Of a stretch of DNA of 64,000 bases, positions 14,201 through 27,200 are shown piece by piece. The notes beneath the pieces were generated by a model. It saw only the letters and a list, made by a program, of their open reading frames with translations, had not been told where the DNA came from and did not search any database. The DNA lies in NCBI GenBank assembly GCA_037013495.1, contig CM072810.1, forward strand, positions 36,733,843 through 36,797,842, in the 5' to 3' direction. The translations under genes and the position numbers were made by a program. This stretch comes from Hippophae tibetana. Lineage: Eukaryota; Streptophyta; Magnoliopsida; Rosales; Elaeagnaceae. Within the stretch, counting starts at the first letter, position 1; the number at the start of each line of letters is the position of its first letter.

Positions 14201-17200
14201 ACATTATCATATTCAAGAAAAAGATACCTTGCTTAAATCCATATAGAAGGCCTGTGAACATACTGTTAAATGAATCAGTTGCGAAATTATTCGAACTGCA
14301 TTATTTGTTGCCAAGATGATAGCAATCCACTTTCGCGGATGGAAAGAGCTTGACTTTATAGACATCAAGTATAGTGGTACGAGCGAAGCTATTTTGACAA
14401 AATTGTTAGAAATGATGAATCTAATAACAATGAAGAGAAAATATCTATACTTTCCCATAGATTTAATAAATTTCTTAGAAAGAATAAATCCGTTTTTAGG
14501 GATTTAAAAAAAAGGTAATCCGAGCTCTAAAATGATTATTTCAATGAATTTATAGTTGTATTTCTTCCAAGCGACTTCAAACATTTTGGAGACCACTCAT
14601 ATAGGCATTTGAGCAGAAAACTAAATCTAGAACTATGCAGTCGAACACAAATTTTGAACTCTAAATCATGCAAGAGGATGAAACTTTGAACAAATTCTAC
14701 GCAGGTTTTTCAAACATTATCAACTACTCGTACAATTTGGATGGACCTATTTGGAAAAAAAAGTAGATTGACAAAATTGTTGTTAGCCTACATTATCATT
14801 TTCAAGAAAAAGATACCTTGCTTAAATCCATATTGAAGGCCTATGAACTTACTGTTAAATGAATCAATTGAGAAATTATTCGAACTGTAATATTTGTTGC
14901 TAAGAGGATAGCAATCCACTTTCGCGGAGGGAAAGAGCTTGACTTTATAGACATCAAGTATAGTGGTACGAGTGAAGCAATTTTGACACAATTGTTAGAA
15001 TTGATGAATCTAATACCAATGAAGAGAAAATATCTATAGTTTCCCATAGATTTACAAAATTTCTTAGAAAGAATAAACCCGTTTTTAGGAATTTAGAAAA
15101 AAGGTAATCCGAGCTCCAAAATGATTATTTCAATGAATTTATAGTGGTATTTCTTCCAAGAAACTTCAAACATTTTGGAGACCACTCATATAGGCATTTG
15201 AACAAAAAACTAAATCTAGAACTATGCAGCTGAACAAAAATTTTGAACTCTATATCATGCAAGAGGATGAAACTTTGAACAAATTCTACGCAGGTTTTTC
15301 AATCATTATCAACTACTCGTACAATTTGGATGGACCTATTTGGAAAAAAAAGTAGATTGACAAAATTGTTGTTAGCCTACATTATCATTTTCAAGAAAAA
15401 GATACCTTGCTTAAATCCATATAGAAGGCCTGTGAACATACTGTTAAATGAATCAGTTGCGAAATTATTCGAACTGCATTATTTGTTGCCAAGATGATAG
15501 CAATCCACTTTCGCGGATGGAAAGAGCTTGACTTTATAGACATCAAGTATAGTGGTACGAGCGAAGCTATTTTGACAAAATTGTTAGAAATGATGAATCT
15601 AATAACAATGAAGAGAAAATATCTATACTTTCCCATAGATTTACTAAATTTCTTAGAAAGAATAAAACCGTTTTTAGGAATTTAGAAAAAAGGTAATCCG
15701 AGCACCAAAATGATTATTTCAATGAATTTATAGTGGTATTTCTTCCAAGAAACTTCAAACATTTTGGAGACCACTCATATAGGCATTTGAACAAAAAACT
15801 AAATCTAGAACTATGCAGCTGAACAAAAATTTTGAACTCTATATCATGCAAGAGGATGAAACTTTGAACAAATTCTATGCAGGTTTTTCCATCATTATCA
15901 ACTGCCCGTACAATTTGGATGGACCTATTTGGAAAAAAAAGTAGATTGAGAAAATTGTTGTTAGCCTACATTATCATTTTCAAGAAAAAGATACCTTGCT
16001 TAAATCCATATAGAAGGCCATGTGAACTTACTGTTAAATGAATGAGTTGCGAAATTATTCGAACTGCATTATTTGTTGCCAAGATGATAGCAATCCACTT
16101 TCGCGGATGGAAAGAGCTTGACTTTATAGACATCAAGTATAGTGGTACGAGCGAAGCAATTTTGACACAATTGTTAGAAATTATGAATCTAATAACAATG
16201 AAGGGAAAATATCTATACTTTCCCATACATTTACTAAATTTCTTAGAAAGAATAAAACCGTTTTTAGGGATTTAAAAAAAAGGTAATCCGAGCTCTAAAA
16301 TGATTATTTCAATGAATTTATAGTTGTATTTCTTCCAAGCGACTTCAAACATTTTCGAGACCACTCATATAGCCATTTGAGCAGAAAACTAAATCTAGAA
16401 CTATGCAGTCGAACATAAATTTTGAACTCTATATCATGCAAGAGGATGAAACTTTGAACAAATTCTACGCAGGTTTTTCAAACATTATCAACTACTCGTA
16501 CAATTTGGATGGACCTATTTGGAAAAAAAAGTAGATTGACAAAATTGTTGTTAGCCTTAATTATCATTTTCAAGAAAAAGATACCTTGCTTAAATCCATA
16601 TTGAAGGCCAGTGAACTTACTGTTAAATGAATCAGTTGGGAACTTATTCGAACTACATTATTTGTTGCCAAGATGATAGCAATCCACTTTCGTGGACGGA
16701 AAGAGCTTAACTTTATATACATCAAGTATAGTGGTACGAGCGAAGCTATTTTGACACAATTGTTAGAAATGATGAATCTAATACCAATGAAGAGAAAATA
16801 TCTATACTTTCCCATAGATTTACTAAATTTCTTAGAAAGAATAAAACCGTTTTTGGGGATTTAAAAAAAAGGTAATCCGAGCTCTAAAATCATTATTTCA
16901 ATGAATTTATAGTTGTATTTCTTCCAAGCGACTTCAAACATTTTCGAGACCACTCATATAGCCATTTGAGCAGAAAACTAAATCTAGAACTATGCAGTCA
17001 AACATAAATTTTGAACTCTATATCATGCAAGAGAATGAAACTTTGAACAAATTCTACGCAGGTTTTTCAAACATTATCAACTACTCGTACAATTTGGATG
17101 GACCTATTTGGAAAAAAAAGTAGATTGACAAAATTTTTGTTAGCCTTAATTATCATTTTCAAGAAAAAGATACCTTGCTTAAATCCATATTGAAGGCCAG

Positions 17201-20000
17201 TGAACTTACTGTTAAATGAATCAGTTGGGAACTTATTCGAACTACATTATTTGTTGCCAAGATGATAGCAATCCACTTTCGTGGACGGAAAGAGCTTGAC
17301 TTTATATACATCAAGTATAGTGGTACGAGCGAACCTATTTTGACATAATTGTTAGAAATGATGAATCTAATACCAATGAAGAGAAAATATCTATACTTTC
17401 CCAGAGATTTACTAAATTTCTTAGAAAGAATAAACCCGTTTTTAGGGATTTAAGAAAAAGGTAATCCGAGCTCTAAAATTATTATTTCAATGAATTTATA
17501 GTTGTATTTGTTCCAAGCGACTTCAAACATTTTGGAGACCACTTATATAGGCATTTGAACAAAAAACTAAATCTAGAACTATGCAGCTGAACATAAATTT
17601 TGAACTCTATATCATGCAAGAGGATGAAACTTTGAACAAATTCTATGCAGGTTTTTCAATATTTTATCAACTGCCCGTACAATTTGGATGGACCTATTTG
17701 GAAAAAAAAGTAGATTAAGAAAATTGTTGTTAGCCTACATTATCATTTTCAAGAAAAAGATACCTTGCTTAAATCCATATAGAAGGCCTGTGAACTTACT
17801 GTTAAATGAATCAGTTGCGAAATTATTCGAACTGCATTATTTGTTGCCAAGATGATAGCAATCCACTTTCGTGGACGGAAAGAGCTTGACTTTATAGACA
17901 TCAAGTATAGTGGTACGAGCGAAGCTATTTTGACATAATTGTTAGAAATGATGAATCTAATACCAATGAAGAGAAAATATCTATACTTTCCCAGAGATTG
18001 ACTAAATTTCTTAGAAAGAATAAAACCGTTTTTAGGGATTTAAAAAAAAGGTAATCCGAGCTCTAAAATGATTATTTCAATGAATTTATAGTTGTATTTC
18101 TTCCAAGCGACTTCAAACATTTTGGAGACCACTCATATAGGCATTTGAGCAAAAAACTAAATCTAGAACTATGCAGCTGAACATAAATTTTGAACTCTAT
18201 ATCATGCAAGAGGATGAAACGTTGAACAAATTCTATGCAGGTTTTTCAATCATTATCAACTGCCCGTACAATTTGGATGGACCTATTTGGAAAAAAAAGT
18301 AGATTGAGAAAATTGTTGTTAGCCTACATTATCATTTTCAAGAAAAAGATACCTTGCTTAAATCCATATAGAAGGCCTGTGAACTTACTGTTAAATGAAT
18401 CAGTTGCGAAATTATTCGAACTACATTATTTGTTGCCAAGATGATAGCAATCCACTTTCGCGGATGGAAAGAGCTTGACTTTATAGACATCAAGTATAGT
18501 GTACGAGCGAAGCTATTTTGACACAATTGTTAGAAATTATGAATCTAATAACAATGAAGGGAAAATATCTATACTTTCCCATAGATTTACTAAATTTCTT
18601 AGAAAGAATAAAACCGTTTTTAGGGATTTAAAAAAAAGGTTATCCGAGCTCCAAAATGATTATTTCAATGAATTTATAGTTGTATTTCTTCCAAGCGACT
18701 TCAAACATTTTCGAGACCACTCATATAGGCATTTGAGCAGAAAACTAAATCTAGAACTATGCAGTCGAACATAAATTTTGAACTCTATATCATGCAAGAG
18801 GATGAAACTTTGAACAAATTCTACGCAGGTTTTTGAAACATTATCAACTACTCGTACAATTTGGATATACCTATTTGGAAAAAAAAGTAGATTGACAAAA
18901 TTGTTGTTAGCCTACATTATCATTTTCAAGAAAAAGATACCTTGCTTAAATCCATATAGAAGGCCATGTGAACTTACTGTTAAATGAATCAGTTGCGAAA
19001 TTATTCGAACTGTATTATTTGTTGCCAAGATGATAGCAATCCACTTTCGCGGATGGAAAGAGCTTGACTTTATAGACATCAAGTATAGTGGTACGAGCGA
19101 AGCTATTTTGACACAATTGTTAGAAATTATGAATCTAATAACAATGAAGGGAAAATATCTATACTTTCCCATAGATTTACTAAATTTCTTAGAAAGAATA
19201 AAACCGTTTTTGGGGATTTAAAAAAAAGGTAATCCGAGCTCTAAAATCATTATTTCAATGAATTTATAGTTGTATTTCTTCCAAGCGACTTCAAACATTT
19301 TCGAGACCACTCATATAGCCATTTGAGCAGAAAACTAAATCTAGAACTATGCAGTCAAACATAAATTTTGAACTCTATATCATGCAAGAGGATGAAACTT
19401 TGAACAAATTCTACGCAGGTTTTTCAAACATTATCAACTACTCGTACAATTTGGATGGACCTATTTGGAAAAAAAAGTAGATTGACAAAATTGTTGTTAG
19501 CCTTAATTATCATTTTCAAGAAAAAGGTACCTTGCTTAAATACATATTGAAGGCCAGTGAACTTACTGTTAAATGAATCAGTTGGGAACTTATTCGAACT
19601 ACATTATTTGTTGCCAAGATGATAGCAATCCACTTTCGTGGACGGAAAGAGCTTGACTTTATATACATCAAGTATAGTGGTACGAGCGAAGCTATTTTGA
19701 CATAATTGTTAGAAATGATGAATCTAATACCAATGAAGAGAAAATATCTATACTTTCCCAGAGATTTACTAAATTTCTTAGAAGGAATAAAACCGTTTTT
19801 AGGTATTTAAAAAAAACGTAATCCGAGCTCTAAAATGATTATTTCAATGAATTTATAGTTGTATTTCTTCCAAGCGACTTCAAACATTTTGGAGACCACT
19901 CATATAGGCATTTGAGCAAAAAACTAAATCTAGAACTATGCAGCTGAACATAAATTTTGAACTCTAAATCATCCAAGAGGATGAAACTTTGAACAAATTC
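14201..20000 (+). repeat. Ten-unit version of the same block (second copy)
   Basis: Landmarks are 14316 (A'), 14905 (B), 15494 (A'), 16084 (E), 16673 (C), 17262 (C'), 17852 (C'), 18441 (D), 19030 (E) and 19619 (C'). It parallels the block before it, but the offset grows from 5303 to 5892 bp between the E unit and the C' unit. That is a net gain of one 589-bp unit (either the unit at 16673 or its neighbour). The third unit has subtype A' features where the first copy has B, so conversion or exchange has also acted. The D-E-C' series at its right end is the module of higher-order repeat 2. Confidence 0.75.
18499..18774 (+). pseudogene. Fossil gag-like fragment, downstream part of the relic
   Basis: In this unit a different part of the monomer shows a sequence that includes KISILSHRFTKFLRKNK. 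It recalls the segment 'I-x-L-[LA]-x-[RK]-[FL]-x-K-[FV]-L-[RK]' that follows the UBN2-type domain in many plant copia Gag proteins, ahead of the zinc knuckle. No convincing zinc-knuckle cysteine pattern remains. The order within the monomer agrees with the upstream fragment, which supports a gag origin for most of the 589-bp unit. The relic is broken and not a gene. Confidence 0.5.
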
Positions 20001-23000
20001 TACGCAGGTTTTTCAAACATTATAAACTACTCGTACAATTTGGATGGACCTATTTGGAAAAAAAAGTAGATTGACAAAATTGTTGTTAGCCTACATTATC
20101 ATTTTCAAGAAAAAGATACCTTGCTTAAATCCATATTGAAGGCCTATGAACTTACTGTTAAATGAATCAGTTGAGAAATTATTCGAACTGTAATATTTGT
20201 TGCTAAGAGGATAGCAATCCACTTTCGCGGAGGGAAAGAGCTTGACTTTATAGACATCAAGTATAGTGGTACGAGCGAAGCAATTTTGACACAATTGTTA
20301 GAATTGATGAATCTAATACCAATGAAGAGAAAATATCTATACTTTCCCATAGATTTACAAAATTTCTTAGAAAGAATAAACCCGTTTTTAGGAATTTAGA
20401 AAAAAGGTAATCCGAGCTCCAAAATGATTATTTCAATGAATTTATAGTGGTATTTCTTCCAAGAAAATTCAAACATTTTGGAGACCACTCATATAGGCAT
20501 TTGAACAAAAAACTAAATCTAGAACTATGCAGCTGACCAAAAATTTTGAACTCTATATCATGCAAGAGGATGAAACTTTGAACAAATTCTATGCAGGTTT
20601 TTCAATCATTATCAACTGCCCGTACAATTTGGATGGACCTATTTGGAAAAAAAAGTAAATTGAGAAAATTGTTGTTAGCCTACATTATCATTTTCAAGAA
20701 AAAGATACCTTGCTTAAATCCATATAGAAGGCCTGTGAACTTACTGTTAAATGAATCAGTTGCGAAATTATTCGAACTGCATTATTTGTTGCCAAGATGA
20801 TAGCAATCCACTTTCGTGGACGGAAAGAGCTTGACTTTATATACATCAAGTATAGTGGTACGAGCGAAGCTATTTTGACACAATTGTTAGAAATGATGAA
20901 TCTAATAACAATGAAGAGAAAATATCTATACTTTCCCATAGATTTAATAAATTTCTTAGAAAGAATAAAACCGTTTTTAGGGATTTAAAAAAAAGGTAAT
21001 CCGAGCTCTAAAATGATTATTTCAATGAATTTATAGTTGTATTTCTTCCAAGCGACTTCAAACATTTTGGAGACCACTCATATAGGCATTTGAGCAGAAA
21101 ACTAAATCTAGAACTATGCAGTCGAACATAAATTTTGAACTCTAAATCATGCAAGAGGATTAAACTTTGAACAAATTCTACGCAGGTTTTTCAAACATTA
21201 TCAACTACTCATACAATTTGGATGGACCTATTTGGAAAAAAAAGTAGATTGACAAAATTGTTGTTAGCCTACATTATCATTTTCAAGAAAAAGACACCTT
21301 GCTTAAATCCATATTGAAGGCCAGTGAACTTACTGTTAAATGAGTCAGTTGGGAAATTATTCGAACTACATTATTTGTTGCCAAGATGATAGCAATCCAC
21401 TTTCGTGGACGGAAAGAGCTTGACTTTATATACATCAAGTATAGTGGTACGAGCGAAGCTATTTTGACACAATTGTTAGAATTGATGAATCTAATACCAA
21501 TGAAGAGAAAATATCTATACTTTCCCATAGATTTACTAAATTTCTTAGAAAGAATAAAACCGATTTTATGGATTTAAAAAAAAGGTAATCCGAGCTCTAA
21601 AATGATTATTTCAATGAATTTATAGTTGTATTTCTTCCAAGCGACTTCAAACATTTTCGAGACCACTCATATAGCCATTTGAGCAGAAAACTAAATCTAG
21701 AACTATGCAGTCGAATATAAATTTTGAACTCTATATCATGCAAGAGGATGAAACTTTGAACAAATTCTATGCAAGTTTTTCAATCATTATCAACTGCCCT
21801 TACAATTTGGATGGACCTATTTGGAAAAAAAAGTAGATTAAGAAAATTGTTGTTAGCCTACATTATCATTTTCAAGAAAAAGATACCTTGCTTAAATCCA
21901 TATAGAAGGCCTGTGAACTTACTGTTAAATGAATCAGTTGCGAAATTATTCGAACTGCATTATTTGTTGCCAAGATGATAGCAATCCACTTTCGCGGAGG
22001 GAAAGAGCTTGACTTTATAGGCATCAAATATAGTGGTACGAGCGAAGCAATTTTGACACAATTGTTAGAATTGATGAATCTAATACCAATGAAGAGAAAA
22101 TATCTATACTTTCCCATAGATTTACAAAATTTCTTAGAATGAATAAACCCGTTTTTAGGAATTTAGAAAAAAGGTAATCCGAGCTCCAAAATGATTATTT
22201 CAATGAATTTATAGTGGTATTTCTTCCAAGAAACTTCAAACATTTTGGAGACCACTCATATAGGCATTTGAACAAAAAACTAAATCTAGAACTATGCAGC
22301 TGAACAAAAATTTTGAACTCTATATCATGCAAGAGGATGAAACTTTGAACAAATTCTACACAGGTTTTTCAATCATTATCAACTACTCGTACAATTTGGA
22401 TGGACCTATTTGGAAAAAAAAGTAGATTGACAAAATTGTTGTTAGCCTACATTATCATTTTCAAGAAAAAGATACCTTGCTTAAATCCATATTGAAGGCC
22501 TGTGAACTTACTGTTAAATGAATCAGTTGCGAAATTATTCGAACTGCATTATTTGTTGCCAAGATGATAGCAATCCACTTTCGCGGAGGGAAAGAGCTTG
22601 ACTTTATAGGCATCAAATATAGTGGTACGAGCGAAGCAATTTTGACACAATTGTTAGAATTGATGAATCTAATACCAATGAAGAGAAAATATCTATACTT
22701 TCCCATAGATTTACAAAATTTCTTAGAAAGAATAAACCCGTTTTTAGGAATTTAGAAAAAAGGTAATCCGAGCTCCAAAATGATTATTTCAATGAATTTA
22801 TAGTGGTATTTCTTCCAAGAAACTTCAAACATTTTGGAGACCACTCATATAGGCATTTGAACAAAAAACTAAATCTAGAACTATGCAGTCGAACATAAAT
22901 TTTGAACTCTATATCATGCAAGAGGATGAAACTTTGAACAAATTCTATGCAGGTTTTTCAATCATTATCAACTGCCCTTACAATTTGGATGGACCTATTT

Positions 23001-24229
23001 GGAAAAAAAAGTAGATTAAGAAAATTGTTGTTAGCCTACATTATCATTTTCAAGAAAAAGATACCTTGCTTAAATCCATATAGAAGGCCTGTGAACTTAC
23101 TGTTAAATGAATCAGTTGCGAAATTATTCGAACTGCATTATTTGTTGCCAAGATGATAGCAATCCACTTTCGCGGATGGAAAGAGCTTGACTTTATAGAC
23201 ATCAAGTATAGTGGTACGAGCGAAGCTATTTTGACACAATTGTTAGAAATGATGAATCTAATAACAATGAAGAGAAAATATCTATACTTTCCCATAGATT
23301 TACTAAATTTCTTAGAAAGAATAAACCCGTTTTTAGGGATTTCAAAAAAAGGTAATCCGATCTCTAAAATGATTATTTCAATGAATTTATAGTTGTATTT
23401 CTTCCAAGCGACTTCAAACATTTTGGAGACCACTCATATAGGCATTTGAGCAAAAAACTAAATCTAGAACTATGCAGCTGAACATAAATTTTGAACTCTA
23501 TATCATGCAAGAGGATGAAACTTTGAACAAATTCTACGCAGGTTTTTCAATCATTATCAACTGCCCGTAAAATTTGGATGGACCTATTTGGAAAAAAAAG
23601 TAGATTGAGAAAATTGTTGTTAGCCTACATTATCATTTTCAAGAAAAAGATACCTTGCTTAAATCCATATAGAAGGCCTGTGAACTTACTGTTAAATGAA
23701 TCAGTTGCGAAATTATTCGAACTGCATTATTTGTTGCCAAGATGATAGCAATCCACTTTCGCGGATAGAAAGAGCTTGACTTTATAGACATCAAGTATAG
23801 TGGTACGAGCGAAGCTATTTTGACACAATTGTTAGAAATGATGAATCTAATAACAATGAAGAGAAAATATCTATACTTTCCCATAGATTTACTAAATTTC
23901 TTAGAAAGAATAAACCCGTTTTTAGGGATTTAAAAAAAAGGTAATCCGATCTCTAAAATGATTATTTCAATGAATTTATAGTTGTATTTCTTCCAAGCGA
24001 CTTCAAACATTTTGGAGACCACTCATATAGGCATTTGAGCAAAAAACTAAATCTAGAACTATGCAGCTGAACATAAATTTTGAACTCTATATCATGCAAG
24101 AGGATGAAACTTTGAACAAATTCTATGCAGGTTTTTCAATCATTATCAACTGCCCGTACAATTTGGATGGACTTATTTGGAAAAAAAAGTAGATTGAGAA
24201 AATTGTAGTTAGCCTACATTATCATTTTC
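20001..24229 (+). repeat. Irregular stretch of B, C, B' and A units
   Basis: Landmarks are 20208 (B), 20797 (hybrid with C front and A-like rear), 21386 (C), 21975 (B'), 22564 (B'), 23153 (A) and 23742 (A). The C unit at 21386 carries cgattttatgg, a marker it shares with the C units at 29042, 31398 and 37287, each also followed by a B' unit. The pairs 21975/22564 and 23153/23742 look like recent single-unit duplications, the latter sharing ccgatctct. I see no larger repeating order here. A minus-strand open frame of 127 codons at 23050-23433 is the longest in the window, but it lies in ordinary repeat and is not a gene. Confidence 0.78.
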
Positions 24230-27200
24230 AAGAAAAAGATACCTTGCTTAAATCCATATAGAAGGCCTGTGAACATACTGTTAAATGAATCAGTTGCGAA
24301 ATTATTCGAACTGCATTATTTGTTGCCAAGATGATAGCAATCCACTTTCGCGGATGGAAAGAGCTTGACTTTATAGACATCAAGTATAGTGGTACGAGCG
24401 AAGCTATTTTGACAAAATTGTTAGAAATGATGAATCTAATAACAATGAAGAGAAAATATCTATACTTTCCCATAGATTTAATAAATTTCTTAGAAAGAAT
24501 AAAACTGTTTTTAGGGATTTAAAAAAAAGGTAATCCGAGCTCTAAAATGATTATTTCAATGAATTTATAGTTGTATTTCTTCCAAGCGACTTCAAACATT
24601 TTGGAGACCACTCATATAGGCATTTGAGCAGAAAACTAAATCTAGAACTATGCAGTCGAACATAAATTTTGAACTCTAAATCATGCAAGAGGATGAAACT
24701 TTGAACAAATTCTACGCAGGTTTTTCAAACATTATCAACTACTCGTACAATTTGGATGGACCTATTTGGAAAAAAAAGTAGATTGACAAAATTGTTGTTA
24801 GCCTACATTATCATTTTCAAGAAAAAGATACCTTGCTTAAATCCATATTGAAGGCCTATGAACTTACTGTTAAATGAATCAGTTGAGAAATTATTCGAAC
24901 TGTAATATTTGTTGCTAAGAGGATAGCAATCCACTTTCGCGGAGGGAAAGAGCTTGACTTTATAGACATCAAGTATAGTGGTACGAGCGAAGCAATTTTG
25001 ACACAATTGTTAGAATTGATGAATCTAATACCAATGAAGAGAAAATATCTATACTTTCCCATAGATTTACAAAATTTCTTAGAAAGAATAAACCCGTTTT
25101 TAGGAATTTAGAAAAAAGGTAATCTGAGCTCCAAAATGATTATTTCAATGAATTTATAGTGGTATTTCTTCCAAGAAACTTCAAACATTTTGGAGACCAC
25201 TCATATAGGCATTTGAACAAAAAACTAAATCTAGAACTATGCAGCTGAACAAAAATTTTGAACTCTATATCATGCAAGAGGATGAAACTTTGAACAAATT
25301 CTACGCAGGTTTTTCAAACATTATCAACTACTCGTACAATTTGGATGGACCTATTTGAAAAAAAAAGTAGATTCACAAAATTGTTGTTAGCCTACATTAT
25401 CATTTTCAAGAAAAAGATACCTTGCTTAAATCCATATTGAAGGCCAGTGAACTTACTGTTAAATGAATCAGTTGGGAACTTATTCGAACTACATTATTTG
25501 TTGCCAAGATGATAGCAATCCACTTTCGTGGACGGAAAGAGCTTGACTTTATATACATCAAGTATAGTGGTACGACCGAAGCTATTTTGACACAATTGTT
25601 AGAAATGATGAATCTAATACCAATGAAGAGAAAATATCTATACTTTCCCAGAGATTTACTAAATTTCTTAGAAAGAATAAACCCGTTTTTAGGGATTTAA
25701 GAAAAAGGTAATCCGAGCTCTAAAATGATTATATTAATGAATTTATAGTTGTATTTGTTCCAAGCGACTTCAAAATTTTGGAGACCACTTATATAGGCAT
25801 TTGAACAAAAAACTAAATCTAGAACTATGCAGCTGAACATAAATTTTGAACTCTATATCATGCAAGAGGATGAAACTTTGAACAAATTCTATGTACGTTT
25901 TTCAATCATTATCAACTGCCCGTAAAATTTGGATGGACCTATTTGGAAAAAAAAGTAGATTGAGAAAATTGTTGTTAGCCTACATTATCATTTTCAAGAA
26001 AAAGATACCTTGCTTAAATCCATATAGAAGGCCTGTGAACTTACTGTTAAATGAATCAGTTGCGAAATTATTCGAACTGCATTATTTGTTGCCAAGATGA
26101 TAGCAATCCACTTTCGCGGATGGAAAGAGCTTGACTTTATAGACATCAAGTATAGTGGTACGAGCGAAGCTATTTTGACACAATTGTTAGAAATGATGAA
26201 TCTAATAACAATGAAGAGAAAATATCTATACTTTCCCATAGATTTACTAAATTTCTTAGAAAGAATAAAACCGTTTTTAGGGATTTAAAAAAAAGGTAAT
26301 CCGATCTCTAAAATGATTATTTCAATGAATTTATAGTTGTATTTCTTCCAAGCGACTTCAAACATTTTGGAGACCACTCATATAGGCATTTGAGCAGAAA
26401 ACTAAATCTAGAACTATGCAGTCGAACATAAATTTTGAACTCTAAATCATGCAAGAGGATGAAACTTTGAACAAATTCTACGCAGGTTTTTCAAACATTA
26501 TCAACTACTCGTACAATTTGGATGGACCTATTTGAAAAAAAAAGTAGATTCACAAAATTGTTGTTAGCCTACATTATCATTTTCAAGAAAAAGATACCTT
26601 GCTTAAATCCATATTGAAGGCCAGTGAACTTACTGTTAAATGAATCAGTTGGGAACTTATTCGAACTACATTATTTGTTGCCAAGATGATAGCAATCCAC
26701 TTTCGTGGACGGAAAGAGCTTGACTTTATATACATCAAGTATAGTGGTACGAGCGAAGCTATTTTAACACAATTGTTAGAAATGATGAATCTAATACCAA
26801 TGAAGAGAAAATATCTATACTTTCCCAGAGATTTACTAAATTTCTTAGAAAGAATAAACCCGTTTTTAGGGATTTAAGAAAAAGGTAATCCGAGCTCTAA
26901 AATGATTATATCAAATAATTTATAGTTGTATTTATTCCAAGCGACTTCAAACATTTTGGAGACCACTTATATAGGCATTTGAACAAAAAACTAAATCTAG
27001 AACTATGCAGCTGAACATAAATTTTGAACTCTATATCATGCAAGAGGATGAAACTTTGAACAAATTCTATGTAGGTTTTTCAATCATTATCAACTGCCCG
27101 TACAATTTGGATGGACCTATTTGGAAAAAAAAGTAGATTAAGAAAATTGTTGTTAGCCTACATTATCATTTTCAAGAAAAAGATACCTTGCTTAAATCCA

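Noticed and set aside
23050-23433. Minus-strand open frame of 127 codons, the longest in the window
   Set aside because: It lies in an ordinary satellite unit. The same region in other units gives only 81 or fewer codons, it is antisense to the gag-like relic, and it has no recognisable domain.
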